Assembly: GCF_000768675.1 (NCBI RefSeq)
Contig: NZ_AVPI01000008.1
Location: forward strand, 1-64,000
Origin: Knoellia flava TL1
Lineage (GTDB): Bacteria; Actinomycetota; Actinomycetes; Actinomycetales; Dermatophilaceae
DNA: 64,000 nt
Reading direction: 5' to 3'
The notes below the pieces were generated by a model. That model had not been told where the DNA came from, searched no databases, and saw nothing but the letters and a program-made list of their open reading frames with translations. How positions within the stretch are numbered: position 1 is the first letter of the stretch; every line of letters begins with the position of its first letter. Both the position numbers and the translations under genes were made by a program. Shown here piece after piece: positions 21,594 to 29,157 of the stretch.

Positions 21594-22013
21594 TCAGGGC
21601 CGGGCGAACACCTTCTCCACGAACGTGCTGAGCTGCGCGTCGTCGAGGTGCCTCGCGAGGTCGGCCTCGCTGATCATGCCGACCAGGCGGTGGTCCGAGA
21701 TGACCGGCAGGCGCTTGATCTGCTCGCGCCCCATCATCTCGACGATGTCGGTCATGTCGGTGTCCGCGTCGACCCAGGTGACCTTGCCCTGGGCGAGCTC
21801 GGCAGCCGTGCAGCTGCTCGGGTCCATGCCCTCCGCGATGCACTTGATGACGATGTCGCGGTCGGTGATGATCCCGTGCAGCTTCTCGTCGTTGCCGCAG
21901 ATCGGCAGGGACCCGACGCCCATGTCGCGCATCATCCGCGCGGCCTCGTCGAGGGTCTGGTTCTCGCGGATGCACTGCGTGCCCGCGTGCATCACGTCTC
22001 GAGCCGTCGCCAT
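21594..22013 (-). CDS. CBS-domain pair protein
   Basis: The 139-residue protein consists of two CBS motifs (TARDVMHAGTQCI...GIITDRDIV and VDADTDMTDIVEMM...LVGMISEADLARHL). Such stand-alone pairs bind adenosine nucleotides and are often stress-related in actinobacteria (hypoxic response protein 1 type); the target is not known. ATG 22013 has a textbook GAGGAGG ribosome site (about 8 bases upstream). It is separated from proS by 143 bp containing one copy of the dispersed word at 21505. Confidence 0.9.
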   Translation of the reverse strand: MATARDVMHAGTQCIRENQTLDEAARMMRDMGVGSLPICGNDEKLHGIITDRDIVIKCIAEGMDPSSCTAAELAQGKVTWVDADTDMTDIVEMMGREQIKRLPVISDHRLVGMISEADLARHLDDAQLSTFVEKVFARP

Positions 22014-22207
22014 GGTGAACCTCCTCGGTGGTGGGGACTTCCGGGGCGGCGCACTGGGCGGTCGGGTGACGAGGCCGCGTCCGGCGCGTCGTCGCCTCCC
22101 ACTCTGCTCGCGTCGGCGGGGCGGCACAAGATCACCGGAGCCGCCGCTCGGCCGACGGCGAGTGCCACCTCTGCGGGACCGGCCCGAGATCGCCCTAGGC
22201 TGGCGAC

Positions 22208-22738
22208 ATGGCGAGCGAGCTGACGATCGAACGGGTCCTCACCCTGGTCGAGCTCGTCCCCCGGGGTCGTGTCGTCAGCTACGGCGACCTCGCGAAGATC
22301 GTCGGCATCGGCCCGCGCGAGGTCGGGTCGTTCATGTCCCGTCACAGCGACGGCCTTTCGTGGTGGCGCGTGACCAATGCCGCCGGCGACCTGCCACGAG
22401 ACCTCCTCGACCGCGCGCGGCCGCACTGGGCCGACGAGGGGATCCTCGTCAAGCGCAACGGGCTCGGGTGCCGGATCGCCGACTACCGCGCGGACCTCGA
22501 CGCCCTCGCGACGGCATACCGGCTCCGCATCGCCGACACGCTCGCGCGCATGGGCACGGAGATCCCGCACACGAGCAACCCGGCCTCGCGTGCGCTCACC
22601 GCGGCGGGACTCACGACGCTCGAGGAGCTGAGCGAGTGGCGCCGGGCCGACGTGCTGGCGCTGCACGGGATGGGGCCGAAGGCGCTCGGCATGCTCGACG
22701 GGGCGCTGCGCGAGGCGGGCCTGGGCTGGAAGGCGTGA
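22208..22738 (+). CDS. Alkyltransferase-like (ATL) domain fused to HhH domain
   Basis: The 176-residue protein begins with an MGMT/Ada DNA-binding domain (VVSYGDLAKIVGIGPREVGSFMSRH). In place of the alkyl-acceptor PCHR it reads SWWRVTNAAGDLP, so it is an alkyltransferase-like protein, not a methyltransferase. Such proteins recognise O6-alkylguanine and hand it to nucleotide excision repair. After ~105 residues follows a helix-hairpin-helix/alpha-CTD-like segment (NPASRALTAAGLTTLEEL...LALHGMGPKALGML), a non-specific DNA-binding module. The ATG start is unambiguous and the gene stands alone. Confidence 0.85.
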   Translation: MASELTIERVLTLVELVPRGRVVSYGDLAKIVGIGPREVGSFMSRHSDGLSWWRVTNAAGDLPRDLLDRARPHWADEGILVKRNGLGCRIADYRADLDALATAYRLRIADTLARMGTEIPHTSNPASRALTAAGLTTLEELSEWRRADVLALHGMGPKALGMLDGALREAGLGWKA

Positions 22739-22772
22739 GCGTCGGCGCGGCCCCTTGGCCGGCTCGACGGCG

Positions 22773-23189
22773 TCAGCCGGCGGGACGTGACTCGGCTGCG
22801 GCCTTGAGCCGTGCGAGGCCCTTCTCGAAGTCCTTGCCGACGAGCTTCTCGGTCGGCATGACCTTGGCGAGGAGCGCGGCGAGCCCGGTGTTGTTGCCCC
22901 GCATCACCCAGTCCACCTTCGTGCCGTCGCCGGCGGGCGTGAGCACGAACTCGATGTCGTTGTCGGCCTTGAACGGCTTGAGGAAGCGCAGGTCGATGGC
23001 GATGCGCTCGGGGGTCGAGCCGGTGATCTCCATCGAGCCCTCGCCGGCCTTGCGGTTGCCCTGCCACTCGTAGCGGGCGCCGACACCCGAGTCGGCACCG
23101 GAGTAGGCGCGGCGCAGGTCGGGGTCCACGTCCTCCCACGGTGACCACTTCTCCCACTCGTGGAAGTCGTCGACGAGTGCGTGGACCAC
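22773..23189 (-). CDS. SRPBCC-fold protein, start codon unclear
   Basis: The protein (138 residues from the GTG at 23189) has a START/Bet v1-like polyketide cyclase pattern: FHEWEKWSPWEDVDPDL, MEITGSTPERIAIDLRFLKPF, and KVDWVMRGNNTGL. The frame upstream still looks like the family N-terminus (ATAAFEFRRSTTIDAPPAVVHALVDD) back to ~23245. It contains no ATG, GTG, TTG or CTG before an in-frame stop at ~23312. Either translation starts internally at 23189, losing the first strand, or the true start has been mutated, or there is a sequence error. It lies downstream of a DoxX-like gene. Confidence 0.75.
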   Translation of the reverse strand: MVHALVDDFHEWEKWSPWEDVDPDLRRAYSGADSGVGARYEWQGNRKAGEGSMEITGSTPERIAIDLRFLKPFKADNDIEFVLTPAGDGTKVDWVMRGNNTGLAALLAKVMPTEKLVGKDFEKGLARLKAAAESRPAG

Positions 23190-23280
23190 CGCCGGCGGGG
23201 CGTCGATGGTCGTGCTGCGGCGGAACTCGAAGGCGGCCGTGGCGACAGGGTAGGCCGTGGGCGGCCCCGGGCGTGGACGG

Positions 23281-23682
23281 TCAGAGACGACCGGCCGCCC
23301 GCAGCGCCGTGCGGATCATCGGCCACTGCATCGGCAGCCTCGCCACGGTGCCGGCGAGGAACGCCTTCGAGCCGGTGTCCTGCTTGCGCTGCGCACGCTT
23401 CGCGTGGTTGGCGGTCATCTGGACGTTGGCCGGGAAGACGGCGACGAGCAGCGCGGCGCTCGCGAGCCCGGCGACCTTGCGGGTGCGCGAGTGGAGCAGG
23501 CCGAGCGCGCAGGCGATCTCGGCGGCGCCGCTCACGTAGACGAGGGCGCGCTTGCGCGGCAGCACGTGCGGCACGATCCCCTCGAAGACCTGGGGGCGCA
23601 CGAGGTGCGTCGTGCCCGAGGTGAGGAAGAGGGTGGCGAGGCCCACGGTGGCCTTGTCGAGCGGCGGGGTCGTCTGCGGCAT
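23281..23682 (-). CDS. DoxX-family membrane protein
   Basis: The 133-residue protein has four hydrophobic segments in the DoxX arrangement (KATVGLATLFLTSGTTHLV, ALVYVSGAAEIACALGLL, KVAGLASAALLVAVFPANVQMTANHA). The conserved VFPANVQM is typical of small DoxX/'DUF4345-like' membrane proteins with no firm function. ATG 23682 sits inside a CGGCATAC word; ATG 23694 would add MLAR. It is cotranscribed with the SRPBCC gene 91 bp downstream. Confidence 0.8.
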   Translation of the reverse strand: MPQTTPPLDKATVGLATLFLTSGTTHLVRPQVFEGIVPHVLPRKRALVYVSGAAEIACALGLLHSRTRKVAGLASAALLVAVFPANVQMTANHAKRAQRKQDTGSKAFLAGTVARLPMQWPMIRTALRAAGRL

Positions 23683-23752
23683 ACGGGCCAGCATCGCAGA
23701 ACGCGCCCCGGCTGCCGGGGCAGCGGGGGCGCGTTCCAGGTGCGACCATCGG

Positions 23753-24046
23753 TCAGGCCGGCGGCGGGGGCGGCGGGGTCGTCCCGTCGGTGCGCGGGCC
23801 GACCGCGTCGTGCGGGGTGGTCGTGGGCCCGGCCACCGGTCGGGCCGAGGAGATGCCGAGCCCGGCACGCAGGGCGTTGCCGCCCTTGCCGACGTGGCCG
23901 GCGTACTTCGGGCTCACCTTCTTGCTCACCGTCGACTCGACCTTGCCGATGGCCGACGAGACGGACTCGGGGTTCTTCTGGGCGTAGTCACGGGCCTGCT
24001 TGGCGAGGCCGGCGAGGGCGGCGAGCTTGATGACGCCACGAGCCAT
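23753..24046 (-). CDS. Small Rv0909-like/hypothetical protein
   Basis: The 97-residue basic, helical protein (AKQARDYAQKNPESVSSAIGKVESTVSKKVSPKYAGHVGKGGNALRAGLG) ends in a proline-rich tail (TTPPPPPPA). The repeated helix pattern resembles the Rv0909 antitoxin-like family, but no toxin gene is adjacent and the match is weak. ATG 24046 has a strong AGGAGG site (cctcaggaggaccc), which supports translation. Confidence 0.65.
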   Translation of the reverse strand: MARGVIKLAALAGLAKQARDYAQKNPESVSSAIGKVESTVSKKVSPKYAGHVGKGGNALRAGLGISSARPVAGPTTTPHDAVGPRTDGTTPPPPPPA

Positions 24047-24192
24047 GGGTCCTCCTGAGGTTGGGGATGGTCCTGTGAGGGGCAACTCGTCAGCCTGCCG
24101 CAGGGTTCCCGCCCATGGGGTCTCGGGGCTTGACCAACTCCTGAGGCGTTCCTGACACGTTGCTGACCGGGGCCTTGCCGACGCCTTCCTAG

Positions 24193-24614
24193 CGTCGAAG
24201 GTGCTGGCTTCGACTGACTCACGCGCAGGCCACCGCGAAGCTCTCTGCCGCCGGCATCACGTGGTCGTCGTCGGGCGGGTGCAGCAACCGCACCCTCTCG
24301 ACGTGCACGTCGTTCGACCAGGTCAACTCGACGACGATCGACGGCGTCATCACCCTCAAGCGCGCCAGCGGGTGCGCCGTAACGTGACCGGCGGCACCGA
24401 GACCGGGCACGCCTCGGGGACCCACAGCCACTGGTACGGCTACAAGGTCGACATCTCGCTCTACTCGTGCGTGAGCAGCTACATCACGAACACCTTCGCG
24501 TATGCCGGTACCCGCAGTGACGGTGCCGCGCTCCACCGCTTGGGGGCCGGCAACCTCCATGCCAAGGAGGGCAGCCACTGGGACATCCTCTACTACAACT
24601 GCGGCGGCTGCTGA
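24193..24614 (+). pseudogene. Frameshifted, 5'-truncated LAS-type peptidase domain
   Basis: Two frames together encode one domain. The first frame (24193-24387) reads THAQATAKLSAAGITWSSS...TTIDGVITLKRASGCAVT and stops at TGA 24385. Shifting by one base near 24380 restores NVTGGTETGHASGTHSHWYGYKVDIS...KEGSHWDI to 24614. SHWYGYKVD (S-H-x6-D) and EGSHWD match the zinc-ligand pattern of LAS/M15-type murein peptidases. An in-frame TAG at 24190 and the lack of a start or signal peptide show 5' loss too. Sequencing error could explain the frameshift but not the missing 5' end. Confidence 0.75.
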
Positions 24615-24630
24615 CCCCTCGCTCGTCGCT

Positions 24631-24678
24631 CCCGGTCCTCACGAACGGGGGACATGTCACGCACATGTGAGGACCGGG
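24631..24678. terminator. 12-bp inverted repeat between convergent genes; carries 17-bp repeat copy 1
   Basis: CCCGGTCCTCAC (24631-24642) is perfectly complementary to GTGAGGACCGGG (24667-24678). The stop codon of the DUF559-like gene lies in the 24-nt loop, which also holds two ACATGT palindromes. The left arm contains GGTCCTCACGAACGGGG (24634-24650), repeated exactly at 25659-25675 on the other side of that gene. It probably acts as a bidirectional terminator. Confidence 0.6.
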
Positions 24679-25565
24679 AGGCCGAGGCCCCGCGCCACCT
24701 GATGCATGAAGCGGTCCGGTTCCAGCCGAAGCCCGAGGAGGGGGATGCGAAGCACCCGCGTCGACCCGAGGGCCACCTCGTTGGCCCTGAGCGCGTCGTC
24801 GGTCGGGTTGAGCCCCAGCAGGTGGTGGCCACCGTCGATCTCGACGACGAGCCCGTCCCACTCGGCGTCGAGGTAGACCCGTCCGGAGGGGCCGGACCGG
24901 AGGCTCTGTCGCACGGGTGGCGGCAGGCCGTGGCGGCGGCACCATCCTCCGAAGTCGAGCTCGCCCAGCGAGTGTGCGCCGTCGCAGACATCGGGGATGA
25001 TCTGGCCGAGGAGCGCGCGACGGGGCGAGCGCCTCACACCGAGCCAGGTGTCGAGCAGCCGCTGGGGCTGGACCAGTCGTTGCTGCACCGGCAGGCAGAC
25101 CAGCAGCGCCGCCTGTCGGTCGGTGGAGGCCCACTGGGCCGCGTGGATCGTGGCCCACTCCGGAGCCAGGCGCGGCACGCCCGCGCGGATCCACCGCTCG
25201 AGCCGTCGACGCTGGTGCGTGGTCACCCCTTCGACGTCGCGCACGGTTGACGACCTCGGCAGGCTGACGTCGACGGTCGACGGGGTGAAGTGGGTCATGC
25301 CGTGGGCAACCAGCGCGGCGGGACCATCGAGCACGGCGCCGGGGCCGGACTCCCACACGGCTCGCCACAGATGGCCCACCGGCTCCATCGGAACCTCGAG
25401 CACCGCGACGGTGTGCAGCCCCCACGACCACCAGCGCCCGTTGCCGCACTCTGTCCGGACATCGTTGCGGTGCACCCCCGCTGCACGCAGGTCACGGCGG
25501 CACACGACTCCGCCGTGCGCCGACGCCAGGCCCACTGCGACCCGCCTTCTCTGATCCTTGTCCAT
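24657..25565 (-). CDS. AbiEi-type winged helix + DUF559-like protein
   Basis: The 302-residue protein begins with an AbiEi_4-like winged helix (AHGGVVCRRDLRAAGVHRNDVRTECGNGRWW). It ends with a DUF559/Vsr-like PD-(D/E)xK-type region, VYLDAEWDGLVVEIDGGHHLL followed by LRANEVALGSTRVLRIP. This architecture is widespread and often multicopy in actinobacteria and usually annotated as type IV antitoxin-like, but no AbiEii-type toxin neighbour is present here. Whether it cuts DNA is unknown. ATG 25565 is preferred to an upstream ATG. It is flanked at both ends by a 17-bp direct repeat, suggesting it may move or be copied as a unit. Confidence 0.75.
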   Translation of the reverse strand: MDKDQRRRVAVGLASAHGGVVCRRDLRAAGVHRNDVRTECGNGRWWSWGLHTVAVLEVPMEPVGHLWRAVWESGPGAVLDGPAALVAHGMTHFTPSTVDVSLPRSSTVRDVEGVTTHQRRRLERWIRAGVPRLAPEWATIHAAQWASTDRQAALLVCLPVQQRLVQPQRLLDTWLGVRRSPRRALLGQIIPDVCDGAHSLGELDFGGWCRRHGLPPPVRQSLRSGPSGRVYLDAEWDGLVVEIDGGHHLLGLNPTDDALRANEVALGSTRVLRIPLLGLRLEPDRFMHQVARGLGLPVLTCA

Positions 25566-25658
25566 CCGCCGATCGTCGGACGGCGCGTGGCCCGGAGCCA
25601 CCTGCGGTGTGGTTCCTGTGGACCCCGAGGCCCCAGGCCCTCAGCTGTGGACGACGGG

Positions 25659-25699
25659 GGTCCTCACGAACGGGGTGCATCTCCCCCGGTTGCGAGGAC
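25659..25699. repeat. 17-bp repeat copy 2 within imperfect hairpin
   Basis: GGTCCTCACGAACGGGG (25659-25675) is identical to 24634-24650. Here it forms an imperfect hairpin with CCCCGGTTGCGAGGAC (25684-25699). It sits in the 219-bp gap between the divergent DUF559-like gene (start 25565) and the membrane protein gene (start 25785). Confidence 0.6.
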
Positions 25700-25784
25700 G
25701 CGGGCATCAGCGTGGTTGGATCGTGACCGGTGCTTCATCGAATTCCTGCACGGTGGGGCCGGTGAGCCCGGATCATGGCTGCGC

Positions 25785-26999
25785 ATGGAGGGTGATCGTG
25801 CGTCGGGGGTGGCGTGGGCGGTGCGCTGGGTCGGCGCACCGACGACGCTCGTCGCGCTCGTCGTCCTCGTCCTCAACGACCGGGTGCTCAAGGACGCGTG
25901 GCCCGGGCTGCTCACCGGCAAGCTGAGCGACGTCGCCGGGCTCGTCGTCGCTCCCCCGCTGCTCGCCCTCGCCATGGCGGCGGCCCGGCTGCCTCACGCC
26001 CGTGCGTGGGCTGTCGGGTCGACCGGCGTCCTCTTCGCCGTCGCCAAGGCAACGCTCGTCGGCAGCGAGGTCGCGTCCCAGGCGTGGTCGCTCGCACTGC
26101 CCTCGCTCGTCCGCCACGACGTCACCGACCTCGTCGCGCTCCCCGCCCTCCTGCTGGCGTGGCGCGCAGGTGGACGGGCATCCCGACCGTTCCCGGCTGG
26201 ACGGCGGCGGTCGTCCCTCGCCGTCGGCGCACTCGTGCTGCCCGGGGCGGTCCTGGCCACGACGGCGACGTCCTGCTCCCCCGCCGACGGTCTGCGGGAG
26301 GTCACGGTCTACGAGGGCGTCTTCACCGGCGGTGACGGCGGCATCGAGCGCCGGATCGTCACCAGCGACTGGTCGGCGGTCACGATCGACGACACCGGAC
26401 GGCTCCAGCAGCTCAGCGGGCTGGACGAGGAGCGCCTCGCAGAGGACAGCGACGTCGTGACGACCGAGGCGTGCTCCACGAGCGACCCGCGCCGTTGCTG
26501 GCGCCGCGCGCAGGGCGCCCCGGCGGCCGTCGAGACCAGCTCCGACGGAGGTGCGACGTGGCAGCTCGAGTTCGCCGTCGACCGCCGCGAGCTGGCGGCC
26601 GTGCGGGAAGAGGTCGGTGACCGACGCTGCGGGTCCGAGCCGCCCCTCGGCGTCTCCGACATCGTCGTCCTCGACGGTCCGCAGGGTCAGGTCGTGGCCG
26701 CGGCCTCGTCCAACTCCGGTCTCCTCCTCCGCAGCACGACGGGCCAGTGGCGACGCGTGCCGCTCGGAGCCATCGGCCGGTCGGCCGACCCGCCGCCGAC
26801 CCCTGATCCGCAGGTTCAGCTCTTTCCCGTCGACCGCGCCCCGACACCCACGACGACGACCCCGGGTCCGACGGGATCGACGGGTCCACGGGGGACCAGC
26901 GGACCGGCGCCGAGCCCGACGTGCGCCTCACCCGGGACACGGACCTACACCCCCGACCCCCGCAACGGCCCGCCCGTCGTCGTCACCCGCTGCCCCTGA
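25785..26999 (+). CDS. Multi-helix membrane protein with extracytoplasmic Asp-box region
   Basis: The 404-residue protein has four to five hydrophobic helices in residues 15-165. A lipobox-like segment, LPGAVLATTATSCSPADG, follows the last. The ~230-residue C-terminal region has one Asp-box/BNR-like motif (SSDGGATWQLEF), a second strand pattern (NSGLLLRSTTGQWRRV), and a Pro/Thr/Gly-rich tail. It looks like an outward-facing partial beta-propeller tethered to the membrane. I do not recognise a functional family. ATG 25785 is chosen because the frame upstream is not protein-like. It is divergent from the DUF559-like gene. Confidence 0.75.
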   Translation: MEGDRASGVAWAVRWVGAPTTLVALVVLVLNDRVLKDAWPGLLTGKLSDVAGLVVAPPLLALAMAAARLPHARAWAVGSTGVLFAVAKATLVGSEVASQAWSLALPSLVRHDVTDLVALPALLLAWRAGGRASRPFPAGRRRSSLAVGALVLPGAVLATTATSCSPADGLREVTVYEGVFTGGDGGIERRIVTSDWSAVTIDDTGRLQQLSGLDEERLAEDSDVVTTEACSTSDPRRCWRRAQGAPAAVETSSDGGATWQLEFAVDRRELAAVREEVGDRRCGSEPPLGVSDIVVLDGPQGQVVAAASSNSGLLLRSTTGQWRRVPLGAIGRSADPPPTPDPQVQLFPVDRAPTPTTTTPGPTGSTGPRGTSGPAPSPTCASPGTRTYTPDPRNGPPVVVTRCP

Positions 27000-27019
27000 C
27001 CTGACCGAGCGAGGGTCGG

Positions 27020-27865
27020 TCAGAGCAGGACCGTGGTGAACTCCCCGACCGGCGCGAACCCGAGCCGGTCGTAGGTCGCGAGCGCCGGCGCGTTGAAGTC
27101 GTTGACATAGAGCGAGACGAGGGGAGCCGGCCCGGCCATGACCTGCTCCATGACCGACGCGATCATCGGCACGGCCAGCCCCTGCCCCCGCAGGTGCGGC
27201 GCGAGCCACACCCCCTGGAGCTGGGCGCACCCCAGAGCGAGTGAGCCGATGTCGGTCTTGAAGACGACCTCGCCGTCCTCGACGACCACCCACGTGTGCC
27301 CGCGGGCGATGAGTGCCGCGAGCGAGCCTCGGTAGCTGCGCGGTGACCCCGTGTAGGGCGGGTACCCGATCTCAGCGGTGAACATGTGGGCCGCCGCTGG
27401 CAGGACGATGTCGACCTCGTCCGCACGCGCCGGTCGCACCCGCATGTCGAGCTCGATGCCGAGCGCGGACGGCGGGGTCGACGTCGACAGCATCGGCTGG
27501 TGAGCCCGGACGGCGCGCGGCTGTCCCCAGTGCGGCTCGAGGTCGTCCCAGAGGTCGACGACCTCCTCGCGAGGACCGAGCAGGGAGGCGATGCGCCCCC
27601 GCCACCGGCGCATCCGCTCGGCGTACATCACCCGTTCGGCCGCGGTCGTCTCGACCGGCACGACGTTGGAGCTGGCCCAGCACAGCGATGTGAGCCGCCC
27701 CTCCTCGCGCACGCCCATCACTGCGCTCACCGACCCCGCCGCGACCGTCTCGAGGATCCGCGCGGCCACGAAGACGTGCGCCGCGACGTTGCGCGAGCAG
27801 AGCTCGAGGGCGTCGTCGACGTCGGTGCGGGTGAGGGACCTCACCGGGCTGCGGGTGCGGAGCAC
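27020..27865 (-). CDS. DUF4081-GNAT acetyltransferase
   Basis: The 281-residue protein has an N-terminal DUF4081 domain (~1-125) and a C-terminal GNAT fold. The acetyl-CoA loop reads GVWLAPHLRGQGLAVPMI and the following strand/helix SLYVNDFNAPALATYDRLGF. It sits immediately downstream of dxr-rseP-ispG on the same strand, an actinobacterial arrangement. The acceptor is unknown. The GTG start at 27865 lies 85 bp after the ispG stop. Confidence 0.88.
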   Translation of the reverse strand: MLRTRSPVRSLTRTDVDDALELCSRNVAAHVFVAARILETVAAGSVSAVMGVREEGRLTSLCWASSNVVPVETTAAERVMYAERMRRWRGRIASLLGPREEVVDLWDDLEPHWGQPRAVRAHQPMLSTSTPPSALGIELDMRVRPARADEVDIVLPAAAHMFTAEIGYPPYTGSPRSYRGSLAALIARGHTWVVVEDGEVVFKTDIGSLALGCAQLQGVWLAPHLRGQGLAVPMIASVMEQVMAGPAPLVSLYVNDFNAPALATYDRLGFAPVGEFTTVLL

Positions 27866-27950
27866 GCGCTCAGCCTAGGCGGCAACCCTGCCCACCACCC
27901 GGCGCACGAGCCATTTCGTCGCGCCCCGCGACGCGACGCCCAGCGGCAGG

Positions 27951-29111
27951 TCAGCCGACGGTGACGCTCGGGACGCCCGCGGACTCCTCGTCGATCGGCT
28001 CGCCCATCTCCTCGGCGATCCGCATCGCCTCCTCGATGAGGGTCTCGACGATCTGGCTCTCGGGCACGGTCTTGATGACCTCGCCCTTGACGAAGATCTG
28101 GCCCTTGCCGTTGCCCGAAGCGACACCAAGGTCGGCCTCGCGGGCCTCGCCGGGTCCGTTGACGACGCAGCCCATGACGGCGACGCGCAGCGGCACGGTC
28201 ATGCCCTCGAGGCCGGCGGTGACCTCGTCGGCGAGCTTGTAGACGTCGACCTGCGCGCGACCGCACGACGGGCACGAGACGATCTCGAGCTTGCGCGGCT
28301 TGAGGTTGAGCGACTGGAGGATCTGGTTGCCGACCTTGACCTCCTCGACCGGCGGGGCCGAGAGGGAGACGCGGATCGTGTCGCCGATGCCCTTGGAGAG
28401 GAGCGCGCCGAACGCCGTCGCCGACTTGATCGTGCCCTGGAACGCCGGCCCGGCCTCGGTGACGCCGAGGTGCAGCGGCCAGTCGCCCCGCTCGGCGAGC
28501 AGCTCGTAGGCCTTGACCATGACGACCGGGTCGTTGTGCTTGACCGAGATCTTGAAGTCGTGGAAGTCGTGCTCCTCGAAGAGCGAGGCCTCCCACACGG
28601 CCGACTCGACGAGCGCCTCGGCGGTCGGCTTGCCGTACTTCTCGAGCAGCCGCTTGTCGAGCGAGCCCGCGTTGACGCCGATCCGGATCGAGACGCCGGC
28701 GGCCTTGGCGCGCTTGGCGATCTCGCCGACCTGGTCGTCGAACTGACGGATGTTGCCGGGGTTGACGCGCACGGCGGCACAACCGGCGTCGATCGCGGCA
28801 TAGACGTACTTCGGCTGGAAGTGGATGTCGGCGATGACCGGGATCTGCGACTTCTGCGCGATCGCCGGCAGCGCCTCGGCGTCGTCCTGGCTCGGGCACG
28901 CGACGCGCACGATGTCGCACCCGGCCGCGGTGAGCTCGGCGATCTGCTGGAGCGTCGCGTTGATGTCGGTCGTCGGGGTCGTGCACATCGACTGCACCGA
29001 GATGGGGGCGTCGCCGCCGACCTCGACCTTGCCGACCTTGATCTTGCGCGTCTTGCGACGCGGCGCGAGCACGGGAGCTGGCAGGGACGGCATACCGAGA
29101 CCAACAGTCAT
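27951..29111 (-). CDS. ispG: 4-hydroxy-3-methylbut-2-enyl diphosphate synthase
   Basis: The 386-residue IspG/GcpE converts MEcPP to HMBPP in the non-mevalonate isoprenoid pathway. The TIM-barrel half contains [28 protein letters not shown] and [17 protein letters not shown]. The C-terminal half carries the [4Fe-4S] cysteines in SCPSCGR and [17 protein letters not shown]. Its neighbour dxr, two genes upstream, encodes the pathway's second enzyme. The start codon lies between an inverted pair of the dispersed word (29088-29095 and 29127-29134). Confidence 0.97.
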   Translation of the reverse strand: MTVGLGMPSLPAPVLAPRRKTRKIKVGKVEVGGDAPISVQSMCTTPTTDINATLQQIAELTAAGCDIVRVACPSQDDAEALPAIAQKSQIPVIADIHFQPKYVYAAIDAGCAAVRVNPGNIRQFDDQVGEIAKRAKAAGVSIRIGVNAGSLDKRLLEKYGKPTAEALVESAVWEASLFEEHDFHDFKISVKHNDPVVMVKAYELLAERGDWPLHLGVTEAGPAFQGTIKSATAFGALLSKGIGDTIRVSLSAPPVEEVKVGNQILQSLNLKPRKLEIVSCPSCGRAQVDVYKLADEVTAGLEGMTVPLRVAVMGCVVNGPGEAREADLGVASGNGKGQIFVKGEVIKTVPESQIVETLIEEAMRIAEEMGEPIDEESAGVPSVTVG

Positions 29112-29134
29112 GCGACCCAGTATCCCGTATGCCG
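29088..29134. repeat. Inverted pair of dispersed word around ispG start
   Basis: CGGCATAC (29088-29095) and GTATGCCG (29127-29134) could form an 8-bp stem enclosing 31 nt that includes the ispG start codon (29109-29111). One copy is in the ispG coding sequence and one in the gap to rseP. Whether this structure matters for ispG translation is not known. Confidence 0.45.
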
Positions 29135-29157
29135 GGAGCGCGCCTTCCCGGGCACCC

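Noticed and set aside
23753-24046. Complete toxin-antitoxin system at the Rv0909-like protein
   Set aside because: No toxin-like reading frame lies next to it; the neighbours are a DoxX protein and a pseudogene.
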